From Saturnia japonica (taxonomy: Eukaryota; Arthropoda; Insecta; Lepidoptera; Saturniidae), in contig CM065325.1 of NCBI GenBank assembly GCA_033032175.1, forward strand, positions 12,986,930 to 13,050,929: a DNA stretch of 64,000 nt, in the 5' to 3' direction. The notes below the pieces were generated by a model. It was not told the DNA's origin and ran no database searches. It saw only the letters and a program-made list of their open reading frames with translations. This document shows positions 11,970-22,890 of the stretch, in pieces. A program made the position numbers and the translations under genes. Every line of letters begins with the position of its first letter. Within the stretch, counting starts at the first letter, position 1.

Positions 11970-12215
11970 GTGTGTATAAATTAGAATATAATATAAGGCT
12001 TATCACGGGAAGAGCGCTTAAATCTGCTCCCGCACTCCCGCCACGTCCGCCCTCTCCTGTGGCAACTCAAGCTTAAGCCCGTTCCCTCGGTAGGAGCCCT
12101 TGAGACTAGCAGCCGCTTGCTCGATACAGTGACACTGCACTTGCATTTCCTATTCACTCGCTACCAGCAGACCCCATTACACTGCACCGCACACTCGTGC
12201 ACTTACACAGGTACA
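11970..12215 (+). promoter_or_regulatory. candidate promoter or untranslated exon (weak)
   Basis: A TATA-like TATAAATT (about 11975) is followed by a locally GC-rich stretch of about 200 bases. This ends at CTTACACAG|GTACAT, which could serve as a splice donor. I found no coding frame and no repeat match within the window. It may be a non-coding first exon or simply a GC-rich island. Confidence 0.2.
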
Positions 12216-12360
12216 TAGGGTCTGTTAGGGACCTATTATCTTTTTTTTAGACAGGCAGGAGGCAGGAACATGTATATATATATATGTACAGTTAGTTAGC
12301 TCGAATTTTACGGATAGGGAATTAGCCAGTTCGCGACTTAATTATTGCAACTACGGCAAC

Positions 12361-12505
12361 AGCCCAAGCCGAAGTCCGGCCATTTTGGCACCCTTGAGTA
12401 TGTTGTATCGCTTTCGCGGCTGACTGCTATAAGCGCTCGGCCTCAAACCACGGTAAAGCTGTAAGCTGCTTAAGCCGTCTGACTCCAGGGCCCTTAGTGT
12501 TACGA
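12361..12505 (+). mobile_element. short retroposon S, diverged copy 2
   Basis: AAGTCCGGCC, GGTAAAGCTGTAAGC, AAGCCGTCTGA.CTCCAGGGCCC and TTAGTGTTA follow the same order as the copies at 5042-5142 (minus) and 57857-57935 (plus), with extra sequence in the middle. It is older than the other two. Confidence 0.35.
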
Positions 12506-13168
12506 ATAAAAGGCTGATTAAAATAACGAAATTCTTTTTATAATATGCATCATTATTTACATATTTTATATAGAACACAAAACTTCAAAATCTGACAAAC
12601 TAAAACTTTTTCTTCTGTTTCAACATAATAATTAAAGAAGGTTGGTTATAGCACTTAGGCTAACAGTCTAGTCAATTCTAAAAAAAAAAAAATTATCACT
12701 TTTATAGACGTTGATACATTGAATATATTATAACGTGTATATAATCAAAGGTCATCACAATATGCCAGGAGACAAGGTCAATATTGATATGACTGTGAAG
12801 CATTGAAGTATGGTATAAATTTCGATGATTTTTTAGTTTTAATCTTAAGTCTTTCTACTTGGCCCTCATAAAAAAAATCAGCATGTATACCTTAATATAG
12901 CAAAAAGTTATTAACGTTTTAAGAAACTGATTTTATAAGCGTCTTCTGCCGTCCACAATGTAATAACTGAGACCATATTTTCTTATTCATATCGCATAAA
13001 AACTATTCTTTATTCATTCATAAAGAGACACATTTTTTAAATAAATGTAAAAAATATTCAATTCTCTTTGAAACCCTACATACCTAACTTACTGACAATC
13101 AAAACTTCAAAACGTTTGTAATTTTTACAATTTTTAAATAATAAAACACAAGTGATTTTTCAAATGAA

Positions 13169-13843
13169 ATGACAAATGAACACAAGCCAAAACTGACCTT
13201 AACCGAAGAGATGTTTTCAAGTTTTGCTCTACGTAAAACTTTAAAAGATCAGCTCAAAGCTGAACCAGGTACATCTTATGAAGTATTTCGGAACAACACA
13301 ACAGCTGTAGAAGTTATAGTCAAAGAAGTACCCAATAGGGATAAAAAACAAGAAAACAATATACTCACACCTAAGGATGATAAACAGAAGAACTGTCAAG
13401 AAGAAATAGAAAAATTAAAAAATGATCATAACAAAGCGAAAAAGTCGTTTGAAAAAGCTAAAAATGGTTATAAAATTATTATCGATGAAATGAAAAGGAT
13501 AATTCATGAAGCGAATCAGAGAGAAATTGATATGAATGCAAAAGTAACAGCTCTCGAAATGGAAAATGAAAAATTAAAAACAATGTTAGAATGTAAAAGT
13601 AATTTACTGAATACATTTAAAAAGGAATTACATGGTATGAGGAAATCTTTAAAATACCTCCTAAAATGCATAATTTTATCTCCAAAAGTATCTTATAACC
13701 TGACCAACGATTCAGATATTTGTTACAATGAATTTGAAAGTGAATTACAGAATGATACTAAAGTTAAATTTGGTATATTCGATAACGGTACATTTGATAG
13801 TAGTATATCTAAAGGGACAAAGATTTCCTTCGAAAAGAATTAA
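13169..13843 (+). CDS. intronless hypothetical coiled-coil protein, 224 aa
   Basis: I do not recognise this protein. It is an uninterrupted 224-codon frame in AT-rich sequence where chance frames are much shorter. Residues 75-165 are rich in Glu, Lys and Leu with heptad spacing (for example LEMENEKLKTMLECK), predicting a coiled coil. The N-terminus (residues 1-60) is less charged, and the C-terminus is acidic and Asn/Ser-rich. There is no signal peptide or membrane segment. AATAAA at 13931, about 85 bases past the stop, could be its poly(A) signal. I chose the first ATG; no upstream in-frame ATG is evident. There is no similarity to the transposon proteins nearby. It could be a single-exon host gene or a retrogene. 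Confidence 0.6.
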   Translation: MTNEHKPKLTLTEEMFSSFALRKTLKDQLKAEPGTSYEVFRNNTTAVEVIVKEVPNRDKKQENNILTPKDDKQKNCQEEIEKLKNDHNKAKKSFEKAKNGYKIIIDEMKRIIHEANQREIDMNAKVTALEMENEKLKTMLECKSNLLNTFKKELHGMRKSLKYLLKCIILSPKVSYNLTNDSDICYNEFESELQNDTKVKFGIFDNGTFDSSISKGTKISFEKN

Positions 13844-14296
13844 ATATTTTTCATTAGTAGTATTTTCTTAAAGTATAGGTAAAAATTGTATTAAATTGTT
13901 TATAAAAGTCATAGTTATTATTTATACAGAAATAAACTTTTTATGTATTGCTGCTTGGCAAAAATTTATTTCTGAAAGAAGTGATAAAAATACATGAATT
14001 ATCAATAAATCAACAATAAGGACAGTAAATACATATTACATACATTACTTATTTGGAATCTCTAACAAAAAATAAAACCTAGTTCAATGATTTTGAAGAG
14101 TTCCTTGGTGTATATACTTTTGAAGTTGAAGGTTCACTGCCAGTGAAATTAAAATAGGACATGAATTATCTCCCATTCAACAATAAAAGAATCGGCCCGA
14201 TTCGATTCATAAGCAAAGAATTTATGGCTGAATATTCATTTAAAAAAAAACATTCGAATTGAGTACCTTACTTTTCCATTACATTTGATAGTGTTC

Positions 14297-14595
14297 AGCG
14301 ATGGATAGCTAGCTTAGTGGTTGCGTGTTCGGACACTACGTCGAACGACATGGCTTCGAATCCTAAGCCTATATTTTCAGACATCATAATTAAGACGGAG
14401 ACAGTATGACGGTAGGGTATTTACTAATATCTGCCTAGTTAGCTACTCTTCTTAAGTTAAAAAATGTGTCGCCAAGCACATTTAGTATATTCCGGTGGCT
14501 GCTCTTAAGAGCTAGTTACTCGTTAAAGCCTAGCCTTAACATCAGATGATATTGTGGTCAAAAGTTAAGTTTAAAAATAAAAATAAAAACTTACA
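14297..14595 (+). mobile_element. SINE-1, tRNA-derived, full-length copy
   Basis: The head has an A-box-like TAGCTTAGTGGTTG and a B-box-like GGCTTCGAATCC. The body contains GTGTCGCCAAGCAC and ATCAGATGATATTGTGGTC, shared with 48345-48600, and the 3' end is an (AAAAT)n tail. I treat it as a polymerase III-type retroposon, not a gene. Confidence 0.65.
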
Positions 14596-14789
14596 TTGAA
14601 ATCTAGAAATCCTGTTACTAATAAGACTTTTTACTTAATTATATAAACTTCTATTTTATTTCCTTATCCATTTTTTATCTAAAAAAACATATAAAAAAAG
14701 TAAAATGCTTTGAATCATACTATCACAATAGACGTGATATAACTATGCCAGGTGCATCAGCTTACAATAGTGTAGAATCAATCGTCGCG

Positions 14790-14965
14790 TGCAACCAGGC
14801 CGCGGCCGGGTGCATAACCGGTTAACCGGTAACCGGGTCGGGCTGCGACCGGGTCACGCGGTCAACCCGGTCACCGGGTCGCGGAAGACACGCCCGAGTA
14901 TCAAGCCCACGCCGCGCCGCTCTTATCGCATTCGACGGCTCTCGAGCACTTTCTAGTGCATAACG
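14790..14965. promoter_or_regulatory. CpG-rich ACCGGT cluster, possible enhancer
   Basis: This is a sharply GC-rich island in AT-rich surroundings. It holds back-to-back AACCGGTT (14816-14823), AACCGGTA (14824-14831) and AACCGGGT (14831-14838), followed by several more CCGGGT and ACCCGGT motifs. AACCGGTT is the known consensus of the Grainyhead/CP2 transcription factor family. A regulatory role is inference; there is no nearby annotated start except the ORF at 13169. It could also be a degraded simple repeat. Confidence 0.3.
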
Positions 14966-15105
14966 GGGAGAAAATTAAGTGTGGAATGTACTCATTAGTA
15001 GGTATAAAATTATTTTCTTTTTTATCCAAAAGTTATATATAAGAGGGCGCCGAAGTGACATCTTATGATTAGTTGTAAAGGTTTTTTCCCCATATATTTT
15101 TTAGC

Positions 15106-15300
15106 GTTATGGCCATAATCGCATCTGATCTTAAATGATGGTGTGGTCCAAAATGATAAGACGCTAAGTCTAGTAGAAGAGTGTCTCTCAAGTGCAGGTA
15201 CTTGAGAGTGGTAGCTATCCAGGTGGGCATTAGAAAAAGCCCTAACCCATAGTTTTCCTACATCGAAAGCTCAGACTCGACTCAGTCTGCTTGGACTTCA
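15106..15300 (-). mobile_element. SINE-1 copy, minus strand, internally deleted
   Basis: GCATCTGATCTTAAATGATG, GTGTGGTCCAAAATG, CTCTCAAGTGCAG, GTGGTAGCTATCCAGG and CGAAAGCTCAGACTCG follow the order of the reverse complement of 48345-48600. The segment around CTGTCGCCAAACAC is missing. Confidence 0.55.
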
Positions 15301-15428
15301 GAATTGAAAGAGAAATGACTAGACATATTTATAGGGCGATCGTGAGTGAGAACGTTGGAAGAGTAAGGCCTAGAGCCCTAGACGAACGTTCCACAATCAA
15401 AACGGGGACGTTCTGAAGAAAGGTCAGG

Positions 15429-15549
15429 TCAAGTGTACTCTAAACCGACGGCCATGCATGAAGAGACTGATGAATATTGAAGAAGCGAAAGATGTGTCCC
15501 AAGATCGAAGCAACTGGAATGACGTGGTCTCTGCCTACTCCGTTGCGCA
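15429..15549 (+). pseudogene. possible LINE polymerase C-terminus (RTE-like)
   Basis: The frame reads MKRLMNIEEAKDVSQDRSNW and then NDVVSAYSVAQEA before a stop. The pattern of an Asp-Arg-x-x-Trp motif shortly before the stop resembles RTE-type LINE C-termini. Upstream frames are broken. The assignment rests on a short motif only. Confidence 0.35.
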
Positions 15550-15879
15550 AGAGGCGTGATTTATGTATATATGGGTAGTAGCAATTAAATATATAAATAA
15601 TTACATAGACGCTGAGAACTGCGGAAGAAGTAATTCATTATGTTTCAAATGAAACTGATTGTATAGTTAAAAACGGTACAATCTTGTATTCAAACGCAGT
15701 CAACATCCAACCACGCAAATGTAATGAAACCATTCAATCACCAGATGAAAACCATCAAAGCTAGCCGGTGGATGTCAATTCACATAACTCTATACATATG
15801 TCCAATCTTTACACAGAAACCAATAAAAATATGAAAATAGTGGTAGCTTCATGATAGCCTTATAATTAGATTAAAAGCG

Positions 15880-15984
15880 TTGACAACAATCTTCTCTGAT
15901 GTGAAGTGACGGTGTGGCCTAAATTGAGAAGACGGCGAGTTTAGAGAGTACTGGCTCTCAAGTCCACTTGACGGATCACAAGTA
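15880..15984 (-). mobile_element. SINE-1, part split by the CR1-like insertion (3' half)
   Basis: CTTCTCTGATGTGAAGTGAC, GGTGTGGCC and CTCTCAAGTCCACTTGACGG correspond to the SINE-1 3' body on the minus strand. The sequence stops at 15984, where the tail of the LINE starts. The rest of this SINE resumes at about 20290. Confidence 0.55.
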
Positions 15985-16179
15985 TTTATTTATTTATTTA
16001 TTTTATATATTTAGCATGCCAACAGAGCAATTACAAAAAAGGAAAAATTACATGTTATCATTTCCACATAATAAAAACAATGCAATCGCTCAGATAATAG
16101 GCCATGCCTGACATTTAAACACATAATTACTACTATGTTATGAAACATTACACATTAAAAATTAATATTAAATTATATT

Positions 16180-18979
16180 TTAATTATTAAACAAGGAGTG
16201 CTTGTATGAACTGATTGACTGAGAAAAGATATCTATTGAGTTATTCATCGTGCTTGATCTCTCGTTGTATAACCTTGCCATATGCACAAAAGGGCTATTA
16301 AAAGCAGTATTCAGTGTTGTAGTCGGAATGTAAAATATATATGGGTTGCGCACCGCACGAGTATACGATTTAAAATACAAGTAATTAATAAGGAACGCAT
16401 CTATTGAACCATTTACAATTTTGTAAAGGATGAGTAAGTCAGCTATATTTCGCCTCTCTTTTAGGCTTATCATGTTAAAATATTTTAGTCTATTAACATA
16501 ATTAGGGATAGATTTACGAATACCATTTCTTACGCTCAGGCATCTAACAAGACGAGCTTGGACAGATTCTATAAGCTCTACGTAGGTGGTATAGTGCGGT
16601 GACCATATGACAGAACAATATTTAAGAATACTTCTAACTAAGGTGTTATAGAGCAAGATAACACTCTCGTTATTGCGAAATGGTCGTGAAGTACGCATAA
16701 CAAATCCAAGCACCTTTTTGGCTCTGGGTACAATATTAAGTATATGTGGTCGAAAAGAAAAAGAAGAGTCAAACATGACACCCAAATCACGAACAATGGA
16801 TACTCTCTCTAAGCTTATACCTCCAAGCTGATAGGTAAAATCAATATAATTTATTTTATTGGTAAAAGTTATGTATTGACACTTTCTCACATTAAGAGCC
16901 ATTTTGTTGATGATACACCATAACTCGAGAGTGTTAAGGTCACTCTGTAACTTAATACAGTCACTTAGGTTTGTTACCCGAATATATATTTTTATATCAT
17001 CCGCATAGGCTAGGCAATCACAATTTAGGGAATCTAAGAGGTCGTTTATAAAAATTAAAAACAATAATGGTCCCAGTTTTGATCCTTGGGGGACACCAGA
17101 TGAAGGTATGAATGGTGAAGATTCGTAGCCTGCCAATGCAACTAGCTGAGAATGATTACATAAATAGCTCTCAAACCGCCTTAACAGATTGCCATGAATG
17201 CCAACGTGATTAAGTTTGGCTATGAGTAAAGAGTGATCAACGCGATCAAACGCTTTGGCAAAATCTGTATAAATAGCATCAACTTGGCCTCGGCCTTCCA
17301 AAGTATTGGATATAAAATTAGCATATATAAGTAAATTTGATCTTGTAGAACGATTAGACATGAAACCATGCTGGCGCAAGCTCATCATGGGGTTTACTTG
17401 ACAATACACAACTTTGTATATAATACCCTCAAATATTTTTGCAAATTGTGAGATAATACATATTGGTCTGTAATTTGATATGACATTCCTATTACCTGAC
17501 TTGTAAATAGGGACTACATATGAGATTTTCCATAAATCGGGAAATATTCCTTCTTTGAGTGACTGATTAAAGATCATATGCAAAGGCTTAATAAGCGCTT
17601 TTGAGCAAAGCCGTATAAATATTGGTGGAATTCCATCAGGACCAGCCCCTTTAATGACATCCAAACTTTCTAATCTGGTTTTGATATCTTTTTCACTTAT
17701 ATTTATTTCTGGGAGGGAATAATTCGGTGAGGTATAAGACAGGGTAACTGCATCTGAAGCTTGGTTATCAGTATAAACTGAGGAGAAATATATAGCAAAT
17801 AAGTCTGCAACCTGGTCACCATCAGCAAGTCGACCATCATACGAGACCTGGGCGGGAATACCATTGTATGTTTTTTTTAATGTAATGTATCGCCAAAAAG
17901 TTTTGATATTAGTTTTGAGTTCCTGTTCTATCTTAGCTATATACTACTTGAAACAAATTTCCATAATTTTCTTTGATCTAATACGTAATGTATTAAAAGT
18001 ATCATAATCACGAGGATTATTATATTTTTTGTATCTTATTCGATATTTGTGTTTTTCTTTAATTAGCTTTATCAATGACGAAGAAAACCATATAGGATAG
18101 TTATTTTTCTTTTGTCTTTTTTTGGGAGTGTATTTATCAATAATTAACCACAAAACGTTATAAAAGCTTTGCACAAATTCATTACAATTAACTTTACTAA
18201 ATTCTTCCCAATCAATTAAAGAGAGTTCCGCTATACATGAGATATAGTCAGCCCTGTAAAAATTATGTTTCAATGAAGCAGTGTTACGAGCCAATTTACT
18301 GCTTTTAGCTTGTTTCAGCAACACGTGTAACTCTAAGGGTGGGTGGTAGGTATCAATTTTACTAAGTGGAACAGCTGTAGTGACACAAACATTGGTAAGA
18401 TCATCCACCAAAATAAGGTGTAAAATATTATTTCTCTCGTTACATACATTATTCACTTGTAAAAAGCCAGTAATATGTAAGAAATCCCTTAAAGCTAATG
18501 ATTTTGGTTCGAAGATACCAGAAAAAGGATCTTAAGGACAACTCCAATTAATATGAGGAAAATTAAAATCGCCAATAATCACTGTAATAAGGAACTCTTT
18601 GAACGTATCACAAGGTATGTAGGATGGTAGATAAACCAGACACACATTCAAGCAAACACTCCCGACTCTTACGCGTATCCACATGTCTTCATCAGAGGTT
18701 TGCCAATCAACCTTATTAATAAATGTGAAATCTTTCTTAACGCCTATTAGTATTCCGCCTCCATGAGCCTTGGAGTACCGTTCTTTAAAATCAGCACAGC
18801 GATCTCTACGGACGACCGTGTACCTTAGATCAAAATACTCAGAAGACGAAAACGATTCATCCAACCAAGGTTCTAGAAGGCATATTAAGTCATAGTCTAA
18901 ATTTAAAATTGACATATATTTCAGACGATTTCGTTTTCATACCTCTCACATTTTGATAAAAAATTGATAGGTTAGCCAT
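16180..18979 (-). pseudogene. non-LTR ORF2: endonuclease plus reverse transcriptase, several lesions
   Basis: ORF2 nicks target DNA and reverse-transcribes the element RNA. The likely start ATG is at 18979. A one-base loss near 18915 moves the frame. The endonuclease part has GGGILIGV and GDFNFPHINW (catalytic Asp/Asn), with a stretch before the latter that seems shortened. In-frame stops lie at 18532-18534 (TAA) and 17944-17946 (TAG). From 17943 to the stop at 16180 the frame is open and carries the polymerase: GPDGIPP, NYRPI near the start, then DFAKAFD, SGVPQGSKLGPLLF and the active-site YADD (residues 220-223 counted from the Met at 17664). C-terminal motifs (CSVIWSPHY and RLKYFNM) are present. 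All lesions are point changes or small indels, so the copy is moderately old. Confidence 0.8.
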
Positions 18980-19170
18980 TTTTATATTAAATAAAATTAA
19001 AGTGGCAATCAGTAGGTATAAGAAAATACAATAATAACAAATAAATTAAACTATTCTATCTAAAGATTGCTGATCTTTAATCAGCAGACTGCCAGAGCTA
19101 TCATCATCCTTACGTACATAAATTTTTCCATATTTAACCCACACAAATTTGTAGGACTTTGCTTTTGCTC

Positions 19171-20082
19171 TTATGCTCTTTTGCTCTTTGCTCTTATTCG
19201 TGCCGAGGCATGTACAGCTTTATTTGTTGGAGAAAGATGCTCAGAAACATATATTGGCATTTTTTCTCCACTTAAACCAATGAGAGAAGAATTCAATTTG
19301 TCATTTTTGTATGTTTTATTGTATCTGGTAATTGCAGAGTATAGTTCATCACGACATCTTGGGCTTCTCAACTTTACTATTACCGAGCGAGGGCGCGATT
19401 TGTTGTTACTGAAGCTGGCAACTCTAACAACTTTCATAATATCATTGTCATAGAGATCTTTCGATACGGCCCGAGCTATCTGCTTTATGGTGTCTGGTAG
19501 AATTTAATTTTTATTTTCTGGCAGACCATTAATTTCCAGATTAGAATCACGTGAATTCTGATCAAGGATATTCAGTTGAGCATCCAGACGAACAATAGAT
19601 TTCTGTAAGCTCTGACCTTGATTGCGTAGTTCCGAGTTTTCCTTTTGCAATTTTTGTTGTTCAGACTTCAATTCATTTAGATATGAGACGTCAAAGGAAC
19701 TAGATGACTTTAATTCTTCAAGCTGTGTTTTAATATCATCAATCTCAGCACGAACCTCCCGAATCAAAGTTTTAACCTCAGAACGCATAGTTTTTCTAAT
19801 TTCATCTCGGATGATGAGTCGAATATCACTGTCCTTGTTCTCCTCGCTTGAACTATCATTCACATCAGCAGTGACACGGATAGGGGTATCGGTGTTATCC
19901 CCTTTAGGCCGACTAGCCAGACAACCCGGACAAAGCCAAGCTGAACGTGCAGCTTTACCCAGTTTTTTAAATGAAGTGGCATTTAAATTAACACACAGAT
20001 GATGATAATTTTTGTCACAGCTCGAACAAACAATTTTTTCTAATGTTTTTACCACTTTGCTACATGCGTCACAAATTGACAT
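19171..20082 (-). pseudogene. non-LTR ORF1: PHD finger and coiled-coil protein, broken
   Basis: ORF1 proteins of CR1-type LINEs bind the element RNA. The start at 20082 opens directly into a PHD-type zinc finger (CDAC, CSSCDKNYHHLC, CPGC; residues 4-52). An acidic linker and a coiled coil (about residues 90-180, IRKTM...LQKSIVRLDAQL) follow. A single in-frame TAA at 19504-19506 interrupts it, and the same frame continues to 19171 (KVVRVASFSNNKSRPRS, an RNA-binding-like region). At about 19150-19195 an AGAGCAAA-type direct repeat seems to have slipped and shifted the frame; the other frame then reads KSYKFVWVKYGKIYVRKDD on to ORF2. Confidence 0.75.
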
Positions 20083-20289
20083 TATTATTTCTTATAGTAT
20101 ATTGATTTTGAAGCAGTAAATAATTCAAAAAGACAAAATTCTACGGCTAGGCCTTGATCCGACGGCTTTAAATTGTAACAGTTCTATTATGTTACAAACA
20201 CTTCTTGGAGATGCAGGCAGTCATGTAACAGTAATATTCAAAGTTAAAATTGTGCGGTCACCACCGTACAAAACGTAAACGTACGTATA

Positions 20290-20470
20290 TCATACATAGC
20301 GACAGATTTTCATCGTGAGGGTGGTAGCTTGCTAGGCTGGTCTTAGAAAATGCCTTACTGGATTCATCAAGATGTTTTTCTTCATAGAAAGCATAGGTTT
20401 AACGTTGAATTTGAACCCACGTCTATCGGCGCAGTGTCGGTACACGCTACAATTGAGACATTCTCGCTGC
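20290..20470 (-). mobile_element. SINE-1, part split by the CR1-like insertion (5' half)
   Basis: GCGACAGATTTTCATCGTGA, GGTGGTAGCTTGCTAGGC, AGATGTTTTTCTTCATAGAA and a B-box on the minus strand (GGGTTCAAATTC) continue SINE-1 exactly where the piece ending at 15984 stops, taking 48345-48600 as the uninterrupted reference. Confidence 0.55.
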
Positions 20471-20666
20471 ATCATAGTTACAGAAATCACAAGATTAATA
20501 AAATACACAAATTTGAGAAAAAGGTAGATGGAGCCTTCAGAACAATAAATGTGGGAGTTGCAATTTAGTATGTCCTTGACAACCAGATAGCAACACTATA
20601 AATATGTGCGAAAGTGTGTGAGTGATGTTGCAAGGGTAGTTAAAAAAAATATTGTTTTTAATGGGC

Positions 20667-21563
20667 TCCGTATCTCAAAGGGAAAAAAGGATCTCTTATA
20701 GGATCACTTTGTTGTCCGTCTGTCTGTGAAGACCATTTTTCTTAAGAGTACGTGGAGATATCAAGTTAAAATGAATATCAAATACTCAGGTCTGCAATCG
20801 CTTAGACTTGTGAAAAAATGAAACTTCTAAGTTAATGCAATCAAATTTGAACTAGAATCATGAAATTTTGCAAGAAGCAATGTATTATAGCCTAAATATA
20901 GGAATAGATTCGAATACCGTAAAAGAGACGGATACTCTTTCATACAGACATGGGCCTGGGTAAAAAAATAGATGTAAAAATATGAAAACGGTGTCAATTA
21001 ATAGCTAATGCATTATCAAACCGTCACTGAATATTAAGCGGATTTTTTGCAATCTAATAGCAGAGATTTAGGATATTTTGTAACAGCGAAGTCATGTAAT
21101 AAACTTCAATTAAACTATTTTTGAAGTGGGATTAATATTAAAAAATGGTTGTGTTTATTATCTTTTAAAATTATTAGTTTACTTATTTTGTTGAATGTTG
21201 GTTTTAATGATATTGTACGATTTTAAAAACAAAAATATATTCGATTTTATAAACCATATTTCAACTAATATCACATTCTGGGCCCAGAAATACTCATCTC
21301 CTTTATTATTATGTACATTACAAAAAAAAAAAAAAAATACGATTACAAACTTATTTGCAGTTGGTAAACTGACCGTGGCACAGATCGATGTATGGGGACA
21401 ACAGATTTCAACGAGAAAGTTAAGTTTGTACCTCAATATTGTTTATTTTTCGTTGGAATTGTTTGGTGCTTTCTTCAGTAAGTTCACTAATTATTTTGGT
21501 GAATGTGACTGTACAATTATAGAATTGTCGGTGCGCGAGTCCAACTCGCACTTGGCCGTTTTT
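20667..21563 (+). repeat. dispersed repeat of the 'gttccgtacctcaaaagg' type, copy 1
   Basis: It shares CTCCGTATCTCAAAGGGAAA, AGAATCATGAAATTTTGCAA, ATTTGCAGTTGGTAAACTG, CAGATCGATGTATGG and the end GCGAGTCCAACTCGCACTTGG-CCG-T-run with 63357-63757. This 3' signature is very common in lepidopteran genomes. The copy is longer than the second one and may contain other insertions between 21000 and 21330. It has no coding capacity. Confidence 0.6.
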
Positions 21564-21569
21564 TAAATA

Positions 21570-21751
21570 CAGTGTAAACTCTTTATAACTTTATCCTTTA
21601 TAACGATAAACTCCCTATAACGTTGAAGTGAGCCCAACTTGGTTGGTTTGCATTAAACCCCACATATTGAAACTCCACTCCATATAACGATAACTCTCTA
21701 TAACGACAAAAAATGCTCAGTCCCTTGAGTTTCGTTATAAAGAGTTTACAG
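21570..21751. mobile_element. pogo/Tc1-like MITE
   Basis: The left end CAGTGTAAACTCTTTATAAC (21570-21589) and right end GTTATAAAGAGTTTACAG (21734-21751) are inverted repeats. TA lies directly on the left (21568-21569) and within one base on the right. The interior repeats the phrase TATAACGATAA. At 182 bp with no ORF it is a non-autonomous element; the pogo-like label comes from the CAGTG end and TA target. Confidence 0.6.
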
Positions 21752-21780
21752 ATATAATATATCTCACTTCTACATTGTAA

Positions 21781-21893
21781 AGGTTGCAGGAAGCCGCAGC
21801 CTGCTTGCAGTACAGGACCGGTGGTTCTGGCGATCTTTGGAGGGGGCATATGTCTAGCAGTGGACGTCTTACGGCTGAAATGATGATGATGAT
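21781..21893 (+). pseudogene. 3' end of an RTE-clade LINE with (ATG)n tail
   Basis: The sequence runs GTACAGGACCGGTGG, GGCATATGTCTAGCAGTGGA, CGTCTTACGGCTGAAATG, and ends in an ATG/ATGATG repeat. This is the usual 3' end of lepidopteran RTE elements: the last codons of the polymerase, then a short TGATG-type tail. Only about 110 bases remain. Confidence 0.55.
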
Positions 21894-22329
21894 ATCGCTC
21901 CATCGGTGTAATCGTCAATACATCACCCGTCATCAAAAAACTTATATTATATTTTAAATGAAGGACCCCAATGACTTTGAATACCAATTTTCAACTGGAT
22001 TTCACTAACTAAATTTATATCTACTTTCTTAGTTTGTCATTATAAATTAATATTTCTTGGTTTCTTTATAATTTTGGTTTCAACTTATCATACCTATCCG
22101 CTTATCCCTAATGGTTTCAATGTCGTAATCGTTCGAAGTTTTTGGCAGCCAATTTGGATTTTTGACTGAGGAACTACATTTAAATTTGTTATGATGAATC
22201 GAAAATTGTAATGAAAAAGTGACGAATTAAATAAAGAGTCTATATCAGATCAGCTTTTTATTTATATTGATTGGGATTAAAAGAAATGAGGTTCTTTGTG
22301 TTTTAGATCAATCAACATAAAAATCAATT

Positions 22330-22384
22330 ACCTCAAAGGCAATGATGAAGTAGATCGACGTGAATTCGAATCCCTGCAATGAGC
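22330..22384 (+). mobile_element. SINE-1 head fragment
   Basis: TCGACGTGAATTCGAATCCC and GCAATGAGCCTGAG match the B-box region of the SINE at 48345-48600. It is cut off directly at the mariner remnant. Confidence 0.45.
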
Positions 22385-22606
22385 CTGAGACCTTTTTCTG
22401 AGACGACTTTCGCTTGGGACAGGATTTGGCCAGTTCTATTGGGTTCAACCACTGTTATGAGCTTTTCCGATTGTCGTAAAGGATCCATTTTTCATCACAA
22501 ATAACTAGGATATCCGGCTGTCCACGGGGTTTGTTTCGTAGGTCAAAACTTCTATAACGAAAACGTTGGAACCAAAAACGTACCGTGTTTTGACGTGACA
22601 ACGTCT
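22385..22606 (-). pseudogene. mariner transposase remnant with internal deletion
   Basis: On the minus strand this aligns with two separated parts of the mariner at 35789-37024. ATTTGGCCAGTTCTATTGGG to CATTTTTCATCACAAATAAC matches its 36350-36440 region, and CGGCTGTCCACGGGG to CGAAAACGTTGGAACC matches its 36690-36760 region. About 250 bases between the two parts are missing. Neither terminal repeat remains. Confidence 0.65.
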
Positions 22607-22890
22607 TATAAATTGGTTTGCCGGGTGACACTTCAAGAAACTGCGTTACGCTCCGCTCACGTTATGCGCTCACAATGAGAGGGAGTGAGAGGCACGCGTC
22701 CCTTCCACTCGGGCATGGTTAGCCCGCCTAAGAGCGAGAGAGACAGACATAAAGTCGTTGTCACGTAAAACTTTCGCCCGTATACCGACTTTACAGGCAA
22801 CCAATTTTTTTACTGTCTTTACTGTCAGGTATGATGCCGTCACTTTGCCGTCATAGTATAAAAGAGCTACTAAGTAAGCTACTATAAAAA

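Larger units (their letters stand above)
15985..20285 (-). mobile_element. CR1/Jockey-group non-LTR retrotransposon, decayed
   Basis: On the minus strand this has a 5' region (about 20285-20083), ORF1 with a PHD-type finger and coiled coil, ORF2 with endonuclease and reverse transcriptase, a roughly 190-base 3' UTR, and a terminal (ATAA)n-type repeat at about 15985-16002. The two halves of one SINE-1 flank it, so the element inserted into that SINE. Several stops and frameshifts show it is inactive. Its ORF1 architecture favours the CR1 group. The exact 5' boundary and target duplication are unclear. Confidence 0.75.
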
